A stretch of 64,000 nucleotides of DNA from Physcia stellaris (lineage: Eukaryota; Ascomycota; Lecanoromycetes; Caliciales; Physciaceae). The position numbers and the translations under genes were made by a program. The notes beneath the pieces were generated by a model, which saw nothing but the letters and a program-made list of their open reading frames with translations, made no database searches and was not told the DNA's origin. Where the stretch lies: NCBI GenBank assembly GCA_018902385.1, contig JABSSW010000024.1:1-64000 (forward strand), read 5' to 3'. Below, in pieces: positions 11,461 through 22,883 of this stretch (position 1 is its first letter; every line of letters begins with the position of its first letter).

Positions 11461-12035
11461 CTTTGAGAACCTCCTCATGAGGCTCGTCTCCAATCTCCAT
11501 CCGAATAAGCCGCCAGTGTTCCAAAGCGAAGTGTATGTCTTCCATGTCTCCTGCCACTATGCCCAGTGCATCCGCTCTTCTTCGTAGCTTCACACTGTAG
11601 AGTTGGGTGGTAGCGACAAGGGCGTGAAGGATTCGGGGCTTCTGGTAGTGACTGAAATGCTCTTTGACATTCTCCCTATCCATCACCTAAAGATGTCAGT
11701 AAAATTCGAGCGGAGAGGGTGATACTTGCGCCTACTTGCTGCGCCCTTGCGGCAACTACGACCAACGCCTTGGTCCATAGTGATGTATTCGTTCCGTCCA
11801 GGACTTCCTGCTCCATCGCGATCCTTTTAGCCTGCTTCAAAGAGGTCAGGTGTACCGCGGAGGTCCGAATGATTATCTTCAGCTTCTGCTTTCTGGACTG
11901 TGCGGCCTGAATCTCATCGTCGATGGCGTTCACCCGGGCATAGAGCTGTGGAATCTCTGCGTGCGCGGCGAGCGGTGCTGGTAACTGTGGGAGTGGGCGA
12001 AATGCAACAGGACGCGAAGATGTCTTTTTCGTCAT
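11375..12035 (-). CDS. Hypothetical helical protein, two exons
   Basis: I do not recognise the family. Exons 12035-11736 and 11686-11375 (300 and 312 nt, both phase 0) give 203 residues from MTKKTSSRP. The intron of 49 bp has a GTAGGC donor, a TTACTGAC branch and a TTTAG acceptor, and joins AQQ to VMDREN in frame. The protein has a Pro-rich start, then a long Lys/Arg/Gln/Glu-rich helical stretch (INAIDDEIQAAQ-like to KQAKRIAMEQE), which may form a coiled coil, and a second helical part ending AVAEADATSGEGH. An upstream in-frame methionine at 12140 is possible. The 3' coding end is repeated twice downstream. It lies divergent in character from its repeat-rich left side and about 370 bp from the Spo11-like gene on the same strand. 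Confidence 0.55.
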
Positions 12036-12406
12036 CGCGGCAAGCTGTAGGGTGCTTTGCAGATGATGGATCGATGGCTGCGGCATCCAACATCCAAGAG
12101 TGCTTGACAGATTATAACAGCGCAGAACCTCGGAGATCATTACTCGAGCCGAGGCATCTCAGGCGTTGATCAAATCAACGCATTGACCGTTTGCTTGTCG
12201 CGGAAAGAGGTTCATCATCACGGGCCAGACGTCACATCAACGTGAAACTTTATACAAACTTTGGCAAACGTTTCAGGCAACTTGTACCCAGACCCACGCA
12301 TTCAGCAAAGCACAACCTCCTTGCAAAGCGAAACAAGCAATCTATCTTCATACTGTACAAGCAACATGCTACTGTCGACCTCTCATATCGCCAAACTCTC
12401 CGCAAC

Positions 12407-14563
12407 TCAGTCCATGCTAATTTGCATGGTTCTAGCGGCGGCTGCTTTGCGAGGCGTTGTCTCATCGCTCGAAGTCTGACTGTCGGCAGCGTTAAACATA
12501 CTCGTGGCCTGTGATAGTTGTACAATTGGATTGACGATTGGTGCAGCAATATCGGGAGGCGCAAGAGTAGAAAGCCGCTCTAAAATGTAGAGCTCCGCGC
12601 CATGAGGTCTCACGGATTCGAAGGCTGTCAGGCTGAATTTCTATATCCCAAGATTTAGTATAAGATCTTGTAGGATAGAGGAGTGGGTTCTCAAATTACC
12701 TGGTTCTTCTCGATCATTGCTTTCATATCTTTCTCCAGTTCTGGCTCATCTCTTAACACCCCGGAGTTGACCATTCCACGATAGATTTCTCGGTCGTCCT
12801 TCTATTGACCTGATTAGTATGCTGATCCTTATCTGAGCTTTTTACACTCGAACTGGTGATTTAGGGCTAGTAGGCTCTCAATATGCAGTAGTAGCTACCG
12901 ATAGACTCACCGTTATTGGCTTCCCTCTTAGTTTACTGTCTATCTTTTGATGCATCAGGGTTTTCCATTTTGTCTCCTCTGCTGCGGCATCTTGCCCAGT
13001 GATTCCTGGGTTTGAAGTGCGGCGTTCTTCCCGACGGATTGGGGCGTAATTGTCCACAGTGGCATGAAGATGTTGAACAGTAGGCCCTGCCCACTGCAAT
13101 CTAGAGCATACTTGGGTGGCTGAAGCCCATGCTCCAGCCATGGAGCCGTATTTCAACCCAGTAAAGATGTGCTGGCCATGGGAGTCATGGTCGCTAAAGA
13201 AAAAGATGGGGACATGACTGTGGACAATCATCAGTCAGCATAAATTATCTTCAAAAAGCTGATCAAACAGTTTCTACGTAAATCGATGGACTGGTTTCTG
13301 CGCAATTGAAGGACTTCGCCATACCTTAGTCTTGGATGTTTGTCCAGCAGGCAGAGAAATTCTTTCACGTTTCTAGAAGGATACCCACCTGTCTGAGAAT
13401 GCTATCAGCTGAGATCATAGGCCATTGGACTCACTATACTTGTATCAAAAGTACATCCTCCATGTGTCGCTTGACGTCAATAGAAGCGAAGTCCAGATTA
13501 CGATGCTCAGTGATCATGATTGCACGGAGTTTATATCCTTGTCTCATCTTCAACGTAATGCTGTTGATTCTGGCAGGGATCGGAGCTTCATCACCCTTCA
13601 ATCCATGAGTTCTGATCTCATCTACTCGAAAGTATCAGCATCAAGCCACTGCGAGCATCTTCTTCTCCACACACCTTTGAAGATATTTGGTACGATTTCG
13701 CAATGAATTGTTAGGCCTGGCGGCACCGTTACGTTTCCTTGTCGCTCAGTATCCACCCCCAGCGCCCAGGGGTGCACGCCGATTGTGACCGACCAGTCGT
13801 GAAGTATACGCTTGACCGATACCTTTGTGAGATTGGCTCGAGTACCCTTCCTCTCCTTTTTGGTCCCTCTGTCTCTGGCCTTGCCTCTAGGGGTTGGTTC
13901 CGCTTCTAGAAGGTACTGCAACTTCCGCAATTTGCACGGTTGCTCGCCTTTGATCATTGTGAGTATCTTGAATGAGTCAGGGACAAGCTATTCTCCGAGT
14001 TGTAACATCTACGCACCTCGACCCCGACCGCCACGAACTTCGATACATATTGCTGGTGTGTTTCCACCTTCCTCTGAGATGGGTGAGCTCGGCGTACCCA
14101 CATCCGCTGCGAATCCAAGTCTTCTAATGCCACAGCTATGAAAGCTCGAAAGTTAGCAATTGGAATATCGGACTAATGCTAGGTTGATCACTTGGACAGA
14201 GTCTCCCAAGGTTTTCTTGATGGTTTGAAGAAAAACGTAAGAGACTGAGAGGGGGCTTTAGAATGACCTGCCTCGTGAATCTGAAGTCTCCCCTAGTTCA
14301 ACCTCAAGTCTGGATAAATGATCAGCATCGAGAAGTTTGGCGAGAATCTTTGAAATTATATCGGATTTTGCCGGCCGCTCTCGCCAATCCAACATTATGA
14401 CGGGTTTTTCCGCCATTTTATTGATGAAGTATTGTGAAGTCTGACACTGCGAGTGTACGTGACTAGATGGAATGAGATTGATGGGTGTAGTTGGATGCGA
14501 CGTGGTTGATGGTTTCAGAGACAAATCTTCGAGGACGGACAAAGTCATGGAAGGGACGCGCAC
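12407..14563 (-). CDS. Divergent Spo11 / topoisomerase VI subunit A-like protein
   Basis: Fold of the meiotic double-strand-break enzyme. Exons I can splice in frame: 14135-14017, 13966-13675, 13621-13440, 13392-13325, 13217-12911, then 12801-12700 and 12640-12407; the 12911/12801 junction and first exon(s) (about 14563-14200, including MAEKPVIMLDWRERP) are not fully resolved. A winged-helix (5Y-CAP) part carries LRKLQYLLEA, placing a Tyr where Spo11 has its catalytic Tyr in RDI(Y/F)Y. The TOPRIM part follows: AIMITEHRN (the glutamate), QTGGYPSRNVKEFL (GKGYPD..TR.FL in the family) and FFSDHDSHGQHIFTGLKYGS (the DxD acidic pair, then YKYGS in the family), then LQWAGPT (KWLG). All three metal-binding acidic residues and the Tyr appear present, yet the motifs are unusually diverged. 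It may be the species' SPO11 or a paralogue. Nuclear role inferred. Confidence 0.75.
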
Positions 14564-14704
14564 GCCAAGTCAGCACAAACAAGGTTTTGAATGTGACACT
14601 AAGAGCTTACAAGAAAAATCAATCATCAGTAAGGCATCAATCTTCTTCATTTTCTATACCAGAGTAATTAACAAGACAAGCAAAACAAAAATCAAAAATC
14701 AATG

Positions 14705-14782
14705 TGGAGCTGTGGGAATCGAACCACACTCGTACTTGCTGCCCGGAAGCAGTGTACACCTTTACCAATCGGCCAAGCCCCT
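14705..14782 (-). tRNA. tRNA-like sequence, isotype unclear, possibly a pseudogene
   Basis: Read on the minus strand it has a paired acceptor (GGGGCT with AGCTCC), a type II-looking D arm (GGCCGATTGGTAAAGG) and a T arm containing GGTTCGATTCC. The anticodon arm pairs only as CTGC/GCAG around a six-base TTCCGG loop, and the T loop has an extra base, so neither arm is standard and the anticodon cannot be read safely. It lies just upstream of the Spo11-like gene. Confidence 0.4.
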
Positions 14783-14856
14783 GCTAACAATCTCACCACC
14801 TTATTAAAGTATATTTACAGATGCGACATACAATTATCATCTCTACATTAAGATAT

Positions 14857-15066
14857 CCCATGGTCTGGTGTGGAGCTAATTTGCCTCCCATGCGTCGCCA
14901 CTGATACACTCCATATTATAACACACTTACCCGTCTTTGGCACAAAGCATATGAAAATGACATGAAGACAACGTCATTTTCTGATTTCGTCTCAAGTCGG
15001 GTAATCGTAGATCTGTCGGTGTATTCCAAAAATTAGCACCACTTATCACCAGACCATGGGATAAGG
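14857..15066. mobile_element. Small inverted-repeat element (MITE-like), about 210 bp
   Basis: The left end reads tatcccatggtctggtg and, a few bases later, gctaattt; the right end is its reverse complement (caccagaccatgggata, with aaattagc inside). The inner sequence is not coding. Size and structure fit a MITE, but no target-site duplication is clear and no second copy occurs in the window. Confidence 0.5.
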
Positions 15067-15195
15067 TAGCAAAACACTTTCTATCCATTGCGTCATAGTT
15101 CGTACCTGCGAACACCATCGCGACGCCTTTCTAGCACCTCCATCACCAACGCATCTCTACCCATCTCTATCAACTCTAGTAGCCAGGTCGCAATC

Positions 15196-16381
15196 ATGGT
15201 GGGACGCCGAAGTACCAGCAGTGTCATCCCTGTGCCTGGTGCCCCGCTCGCAAGATCCCAGCAACAAAATCGTACTGCCCAGACCCCAGGTCGGGGCAAA
15301 GTACGGAGTTGCGTGTTAGATGGGATACTAGTGACCACAGAAGCAGACTACACTACAGGATTCAAAGCCTTGTACCTAGCCTCTGACAAACAAGTCTCGG
15401 CCCACATAGAAGTGTCCTTGATAGACGGCACTGCCACCATCGTGAGATACTGCGTACGTCCAGATGAGCATTCACTAACAAGCTTTACGCTTCCAGCTCG
15501 CTAGGCAAAGCCCGCGCCTGAAGAAGTCAGGCCCTCCGACCACTGTGGCGCGATTCCTTGCAGAGATTACCATTCCCGAGGAGAATTATACGTGCGCGGT
15601 CCGTTTCTATCAGTCATCCTTCTGTGTCGAGTTGTGGAAAAAGAACGATCTTAGAGGCAAGATGTCAAAGATCTGGGCGCTTGTTCTGACCAGCGAGCTA
15701 AATGACGATCGTCTGCGAGAGGTCAAGAGCGTGTGGAGATTACTAGAAAAGGCTTTCGCCGTATTGCAGACCATGACTTTGCATTCTCATTCTTGATACT
15801 AAAAGATCGCAGGGCATGAGTCTAAAAGAATTGGGATATGTCAACATTCCCCGGGAAGTAGCAAACTTGAATAAATCAAGGCCCGATCCACCATACAACT
15901 TTCGGCCTCGAACGATAGAATTGCGAAATACACGGAACACAGAAGCTGAGGCACAAACTCTCACTATTTCCGTACCTGGAATCAAAGACCTAGTCTTCAC
16001 TGGTGCGTTGGCCAAAAAAAGCATGGCAACCACCATCACCAGATACTTGACTGGCCCCTCAGATCGAATGGTAGATTACGAATCCGAGTCTGGCAGTCCT
16101 GAGGACGAAGATGAAGATCTTCGTAGACAGCAGAGCAAAAATGTCGAACCAGGTGAGCCACTCTCAAAGCCAATCATAGCCTTTCTAGCCTATCGGCATG
16201 TCCGTAGGATAATGCAGTACTCGCGGTGTCAACCAGTATTCTGTCATACATATTGTCGCTATCCTGCGAAGGAGATGCTAACTCTGGAACCTCCTTAGCC
16301 AAAGGGAGAGGAGCCGCTAGAGGTACTGGCAGAAGAGGACGCCCACCAGGCCGGGGTCGAAATAGGGGACGGACATCGTGA
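15196..16381 (+). CDS. Hypothetical protein with C-terminal AT-hook/RGG-like tail
   Basis: Four exons: 15196-15453, 15497-15760, 15813-16152 and 16299-16381, with phases 0, 0 and 1, giving about 314 residues. Introns have CTAAC or CTAA branch sites and GTACGT, GTATTG and GTGAGC donors. The body (residues 20-180) has no family I know. An acidic patch (SGSPEDEDEDLRR) precedes the tail GRGAARGTGRRGRPPGRGR, which contains an RGRP AT-hook core, so binding to the minor groove of AT-rich DNA or to RNA is plausible. It starts about 130 bp beyond the MITE-like element, head to head with the Spo11-like gene, so a shared promoter region of about 600 bp is possible. The function is not known; only the tail supports a nuclear role. 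Confidence 0.65.
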
Positions 16382-16620
16382 CCAACTTGTCTTCTCGATC
16401 GCTATCCCTTCGTGATAATGAGCGGCAGCTGAGCATTTGAGCTTTTTCTTACCAATCCAAGGGCATCTACCCCAGTCGGTCCTCTCTTATTTCAGTCTAC
16501 TAATATCCAATATGGTTGGCAAATCAGCGGATCTTGAGAATTGAGTACACGACAGAGATGGGATTTAGCTACATCATTCTTGTACGTCGACCTCCATCCA
16601 GGAAGTATCAATGGCAAAGC

Positions 16621-17562
16621 CTAGTCATCTTCAGACTCTACCTCGGTCTCCATCTCTGTCACATCGTCGCCCTTGTTTGCGGTCGCATCGCTCTCCTCAC
16701 TGTCTAAGTCGTCTGTGAAGTCCGACTCCATAGCCTTATCCTCATCCTCCTCCATTTCACCAGCGACCTCGGTCATATGTTCTGCAATGCCTTTCATTCT
16801 GATCGGTTGAAGTCAGTCACCTGCTGTTGCACTTATTGATGCCTAGACTACTAAGGCTCAAGACTTACAGTTGATCCCTCATGTTGAGGACCTTCTTCTT
16901 GTATGCCTTGCTATCAGGCCCGAAACGTGAGGCTTCTTCCTTTAAGAGCTCCTTGACAAAGCTTTTGAAGGCGTTATTGATTAGCGTCTGGGTCTTGACA
17001 TTGTCGGCGGACTCCTTTAGTAATTTCCAGGAGTCAGTATAGCCTTTTCACGGGAAGGGGCTCGACAACGCCTTTTAGTAAGCCCAAAGACATACTTCTG
17101 CGGACATTTCTTTCATGGTTTTGAGTTGCAGGCTCAATATGGAAAGAGAGGCACGAAGAGCGCCGGCAAGTATTGAGGATGTCTTCATGCTGGCACGATT
17201 GTCGGTTTCTTGTCGGGGCTTTTCGGTGCTCGCGGAGCTATTCTTTCCGCGGCCAATCCCTTCTGAGAAGATTCCATGTCAGTTTTCTCGACCTCTCGTA
17301 GAACATTGCGCAGGAAGCATAATGCTTGATCCCCGTAGCTAAACAGTTCTCCGGTCTAGCTACAGCCAACAAATGTGAAACCCGAAGGAGATAATTCACA
17401 TCCAGGATTATAAGGCCAGAATGTGTATATCCTTGAATCTATTGCATGCCTGTCGAAGCACATGGCGCAAAGTGTGATATGTTCTGGGTTTTACTTACTA
17501 TGTCGACGGGCTGCTTTCTGTTTCACTTTGCCTGGCGTCTTACTCGAATGCGCGTTAGTCAT
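16621..17562 (-). CDS. Hypothetical protein with acidic C-terminus
   Basis: Four exons read on the minus strand: 17562-17499, 17262-17096, 17014-16869 and 16798-16621 (64, 167, 146 and 178 nt), which join in frame to 184 residues. The N-terminus is basic (MTNAHSSKTPGKVKQKAARR), the middle is helical (LSLQLKTMKEMSAE, LINNAFKSFVKELLKEE), and the last 50 residues are very acidic (MEEDEDKAMESDFTDDLDSE). A basic-to-acidic layout of this kind is common in chromatin-associated or histone-binding proteins, but I recognise no domain. It sits tail to tail with the AT-hook gene (240 bp apart) and head to head with the first of the two paralogues (about 400 bp), so expression may be coordinated; this is inference. 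Confidence 0.6.
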
Positions 17563-17966
17563 GATGGGTTCGTGTCCGATGTAAACGGGCAGTACAGATG
17601 TATCCTTCGAAAGATGTATGTGTAGTATGTAGATTGCGGTGATTGGTGTTTTAAGTTGCCTGCAAGTTGCAGAAAACTTGGGCACAGAGCTTAGTTAACA
17701 CAAATACCGTGATAACGTGGACGATCACAAATCTGTATTCACTCGAAACAACAATAGCGAGGCTGTGAATTAAGTCCCAGCATTCACTGTTTCACCTTGT
17801 GCGTGGATCATTGCATCATATTTCACCTCACACTTTGCAGATCAGTCGAATCAACCACAAAATTGACTTCGTCGACAGGTTGAACTGCTTAATACATTAC
17901 CGATTTGGCAGACAACCAAGTTGACACTATCTTAGACGTTCAATACTACCAGCTACAAACCTTATA

Positions 17967-19444
17967 ATGACTGGTGGACCTCCAAGCAGTGGGAGTGGCT
18001 TAGGTCGCAAGGTGAGTAGCCATTGTGAAAATTGGGAATGCAAAGGTGACCTAATAATATCTTTAGGCTCAAGCAAAGCGCGACCATCATGTCGAGAAGG
18101 TAAGGGCGATAGCATAGAGAGCTAGAAAGCGACTGATAAATCGCACAATTGTAGGTCACGACTGGGCGAGTTGCCAAGAAGAAAGCAGTGCCTGGAAAGG
18201 TCAGTTCCTCTAGAAAGACTTTCGGTGTTCTGCTGCTCATATGTTTCAAGGCTCTATTGAGTAAATTACTAGGACACCATGACGATGAAGAGATAACGGT
18301 AGGTTCAGTCACGATACGCTGCGGTAAGACTGCTGTTGATCGAAAAAAGGAGACACCCACCCCCACAAAGGTTACACGCGCTAAGAGGGCCGCACGCCGC
18401 CAGGTTTGTACTTTACCCTACATCATATCTAGTGTAGGCTGATAAGACTACTGCTTCAGATCGTAGATGACACGGAAGATGAGCAGCAAGAGGAGCGCTT
18501 GTCAAATACGAACCAGACTTCCGTTACCCTTCAAGGGGGTGACCCACATGGCTCCGCTGAACCTCGTACTCCTATTGACTTGGTCGCTTTGAAACCAGAA
18601 ATTAATCTTTTCCTGAAAAAGGCCGGGGATAATATACCAATCTCACGTCCATGCATTAAGCTTCACCTCTCCGGTGATACGAACATGGACGTCTTCAATA
18701 CCAGCATCGAAGCCGGCCACGAGGACGAAGTAGGCAGAGCTATAGCTGGAATCCTATACTCCCGGTACCACATTCTTGAGGACACCGACATCCGGGAGCT
18801 ACTGGCACCAGGACGCCTTCCAAGCCACGGTGCATTATACCAGATATGGCGGGATCGAATCAAAAAATGGCAATACGACTTCCAAAGCCAAATCATGGCC
18901 TACTTCTTCGACGGGGTTACCTCAACATGTGACCACATGGGTGGGGCGGAAGTCTTCGACCAGACAACGACTGCCGGTAGAATGGACCTCTGGGAGGCTA
19001 TTTTCGACGAGGCCCCTGTGGCAATAGCGCAAGAGATGCTGGGTACGGTCGGCAAATCCGTCCCCTTGGACGACATTTTTTCACTCAATTCGCCGGAACA
19101 TAAGAAGTGGCAACGTTTTTACAAGACAGTCTTTATGTTTACGGCCGAGGATACTTATGCGCATCGCTACGCAACCCTCGACGACGAAAAAGAGGAGGTT
19201 TTTGAGAATTGGAGATCTTTCCCTTTCTCAGACGAGTGCGACACTCTTGACCTTGGAGGTGTGAAAGATATCCCCGTCAAGGCTGGCGGTCCTTTGGACC
19301 AAGGGCGTCGCAAAGCGCCGCGGAAGATTACCTACCCTGCCGGTTATCGCGTTGCTGTAAGTGGTTCTCCACTTCAGAATCAATCATCATCTAACGTCGA
19401 TGAAAGGCATGATTATGGCTCGAGTGGGCTTTTGTGGCCTCCCT
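17967..19444 (+). CDS. Unknown protein family, paralogue A
   Basis: Exons 17967-18011, 18067-18099, 18155-18403 and 18460-about 19444. The first two are tiny (15 and 11 codons), and the 18155-18403 exon may contain further optional introns. A GTAAGT intron starting near 19354 could end the protein early (GYRVAA). The N-terminal 100 residues are basic (GRVAKKKAVPGK, KVTRAKRAARRQ), suggesting nuclear import. The globular part shares a clear homologous block with the gene at 20652: MGGAEVFDQ against MGGLEMWTA, KSVPLDDIFSLN against HAVPLQDIFSND, KKWQRFYKTVFMFTAEDTYAHR against LKWQRFHKLVFVMTCDATFRHR. No enzyme motif or known domain is visible. The two genes are tandem on the same strand. Confidence 0.65.
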
Positions 19445-19449
19445 AGACC

Positions 19450-20640
19450 CATCCTCCACATCTTCTCCATCGCCCCCTCGACCCCCATCCATGGAACGAC
19501 TACCGCGCCCTGCGCCGCTCACCGCGAAATTACAACCTCGTCGCCTCCATCGTAGCACGCGCTGGCGCAACAGCGAATGGAGTCGTGTTGTTGAATATCC
19601 AATTCGAGCTCATCAGGTCATACATTATTCTTGATTCCTTTTTCATCATCATCACAGGGACCGTCGCTTCTGCGGGCATTTGGTGGCTGAGTGGTCTATC
19701 ACTTAAGAATGCTGAGTTTGAGATGTTTCACAGAAGACTTACTGGAGAGATGGAGGAGTCTAGCTCCTGAATGCTTTTCTGTCTTTGCTCTTTGCTTGCC
19801 TAGTTATCCCCTCGTTGCTCCATTCCACCAGCACCAATCTTGCGTTTTCCCCTTTCCCTCAATGGCCCCATTTCCCCCAGTACCCCCTACCCCTACCCCT
19901 GCTCCACGATCTCGGTTCTTAGTGTTAGCCAATGATAGATAGGCAGGTTTTCTCCTGCTCAATAGAGCAAATACATCCTTAGATGTGGGAACGATTCCCA
20001 CCGACTTGTTATGCGTTGGCAATGGAGCAAAATTGTGAGGAACTTGCCTGCAACTTTGGCACAATGCTATCATCCTACACCATACTTATTCTTTATAGCC
20101 CTGTGCACGAATAATAATTGCTCTGCAGACCATGTTGCGCTTGGTGTCCACATTATACACGGTATGCTAAATGAATCCTTCGTTTGACCGTAGACATTAG
20201 ACTTTCGTTGTAGTCGCCATCATGTTAGATCATTGTCGAATATTGCTCTTCTCCACCTTCAAGACCTTTACGACCAAGGCCTCAAAAAGGACTCCTGCCT
20301 CCCTAATTCTACATTGCCAGAGCAATCTTCACTTGCTAGGTATCGTTGGTAGCTGTCGCTAACCTGCAGTTTGAGCATTCACATGTCAACTGATATCGGA
20401 TGCTGCCCCTCGATTAGTTTTCACCTCCTTCTTCCTTCACCACTCCTTCACAACCTCAAATGCGCCTCAACTCAGTCCATTGCATCCCAATGCTCGGACA
20501 TGGCGTAGTGCTCTGACAAGCCCATCATACAATTCCTACCATCCTCATACCCCTTGGCTTTCTAGGGCATCAGACAAGGTGAGCTCCAATCGAAACTGAG
20601 GTAGATAGCGATTTTGAATCGTCTTTCGAGCGGACCCCAA
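19450..20640. other. No gene recognised
   Basis: Intergenic between the two paralogues. A short pyrimidine-rich, proline-codon-rich stretch (about 19840-19910) gives chance frames. Nothing else is visible. Confidence 0.45.
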
Positions 20641-20651
20641 CTAAACACCAC

Positions 20652-21908
20652 ATGACATTACAGATGACCTATCACCGTATTCTCCGCAGTGCGATAAGAA
20701 ACCTGCATCGAGTACTGCGCAATCGCCGTGCCCTTGGCAAATATCCTGATCCTAAGCCCAAGCTCAAGTCTCGTTCTCTAAAGCCGTTTTCGCGCCATCA
20801 GTCATCTGAATGCATGCGCCAGAAATGCAGTGAAGATGACGCTCTATGCGACATCAGTGTACCAGCAGAGAACCCTTTCTTGGTAGCAGCAGCTTACCTG
20901 AAGAAGAACTCATACTTGAAGCGAGATCGGTACGTGTGTTCCAAGTTCGTCCCTTTGAATGGTTCTCCAATGGGGGGTCAAAAACCTGCTTCACGAGTGG
21001 TCTGCAGAACAGATATGCTTGAGAGACCAAAACTCGCCAAGTTTTGCGGATGCTGACTGAAGATTCACGGTCAGAGGCGACGGCAGCGACCTTGCTCTGA
21101 AAGTTCTTGTGCAACCTCGCCAAACCAAGATTTATACAGCGAGGGAGGCAAAGACATATGATAACACCGTCCGGCTGCCTCTAGATATCAAAAACGCAAG
21201 GCTGATATCCAAGAACCTGTATGCACGAACCCATTACCTTGATTCTAGTACTTTAGTACAGTGCATTGTGCCTGCAAGGCTGAATGAGAAATGCGGCGAG
21301 AACACCTCCCTTTTGGATACCCTAACAAGCGATTGCGATCAATACCAGACGCGAATCATGAAGTTCTACCTTGCAGGGGTTAGGTTGGCGGTGAAAATGA
21401 TGGGTGGTTTAGAGATGTGGACGGCGGCGAGTGTTGCTAGTCGTGAACAGACTTTCGCGAGAATTTTCGACGCATATCCACTCGACATAGCAGCAGCATC
21501 CCTTGGTCCCATAGCTCACGCAGTACCACTGCAAGACATCTTCTCCAACGATACCGCCATTCATCTCAAGTGGCAGAGGTTCCACAAGCTCGTTTTTGTG
21601 ATGACGTGCGATGCGACTTTTCGGCATCGAATAGCTCCAGGTCGTGATTGTCGCAAGAATGCTTATGGAGAATGGCAAGGAATGATAGCAGGTCCGATGT
21701 TCGAGGAGTTGGAACTTGGAGAACTGGAGGACATGCCTGTGAAATGGGGCACTGGTGTGGTCCGGAACCGCACAAGCATATATAGAACCATTGGCAGGTC
21801 CGTATCTCCCATCTTCTTGCCACACTTACAGAAGGCTGAAAATGCTAATCTATTTATTGGGACAGTTTGCCAATGGATGATATCCCTGTGGATATATTGG
21901 ATGATTGA
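20652..21908 (+). CDS. Unknown protein family, paralogue B
   Basis: Three exons, 20652-20929, 21075-21797 and 21866-21908 (278, 723 and 43 nt), join in frame to 347 residues. Introns carry GTACGT and GTCCGT donors with GCTGAC and GCTAATC branch sites. The N-terminus is basic (ILRSAIRNLHRVLRNRR). Residues of about 170-270 form the block shared with paralogue A, including PLQDIFS and LKWQRFHKLVF; the C-terminus SLPMDDIPVDILDD echoes the KDIPVKAG of paralogue A. Identity is low (by eye roughly a third over the shared block), so the duplication is old or the genes evolve fast. I cannot assign a function. An additional upstream exon cannot be excluded. Confidence 0.65.
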
Positions 21909-21919
21909 ATTTTCGTTGG

Positions 21920-22880
21920 AATAAATATTCTGGTCGATCTTGATACTAGGGAGCGATTTGGATTTTCACGATATTTGACGGACTTTCTTTCTTCTCAACC
22001 GAATGGGAGCAGGAAAGCGGATAATACTATTTCAGCTTCTTTTGCTCTAGTGGAAAGCTGATTTCAGGAAATTCAGGCATAATCTCGACCTAAATGAGTC
22101 AAGGAGCGAACTTACAGGAAAAATGAACCTTAGTCCGCATCGAATATTGACCACATGATCGAATTGGTGATCTTCTCATGATATTGACGTCGATCAACAG
22201 TGTGATCTGTCCCAGGCATGGGGAAAACTTTGCACAAACTATCAGTCAAGTTTCGCCAGGTGTTAATAAGGACTTGGGAAAGACGGCACAAGAAACACAA
22301 CACTTGGATACTCAATTCTTTTCCTTGCGATGCTTTTCCCTGAGCATGGTCATCTTAGTCCTTCTCTCGATGTATCTCTGACGTCGCGCTACATGTCAAG
22401 GGTAGTTTTCATTGAAAGGGGACGAGCAGCTCAAGATCGAGCCTTGCCAATAAGCCCCATGAGATAGCGGCGATAGAGTGCTAGAGAAAAAAGTTCATCT
22501 TGTGAATTAGCATCACGCAGCCCCACAATATATCTGTTGGGCAGCTCATCAGGTAATCATAGTACCTAACGGGAATTTTGTTACCTGTGTTCGGCTGTGG
22601 AGGCGATTCAATAGGGAAGGGAGTAGCCCTAAGGGTCCGCGAATTCACATGGGTACTCCAGTCACCTCATCCTCCATTGAATCCCAGTAGCCAATTACCA
22701 TTATTTCCATCTTGTCCATCTCAATTTCGCTCCATTAAGCAGTTTCGAAAGTCGTCTAGCTCAGTGATTCACTTGTGTCGCCGACTAGGATTTGATTGAC
22801 CTACTCGTTTGACTCTGCTCTCCTCGTGCACGTCAATAATTCCTGGAGTTCTGTGCTAGAGCATAGATATCATCATCATC
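21920..22880. other. No gene recognised
   Basis: Intergenic between paralogue B and the AAA ATPase. No conserved frame, repeat or RNA motif seen; it presumably holds the promoter of the downstream gene. Confidence 0.45.
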
Positions 22881-22883
22881 GTC

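Noticed and set aside
11096-11587. 163-residue plus-strand frame
   Set aside because: It is antisense to the better supported two-exon minus-strand gene and its duplicated 3' end.
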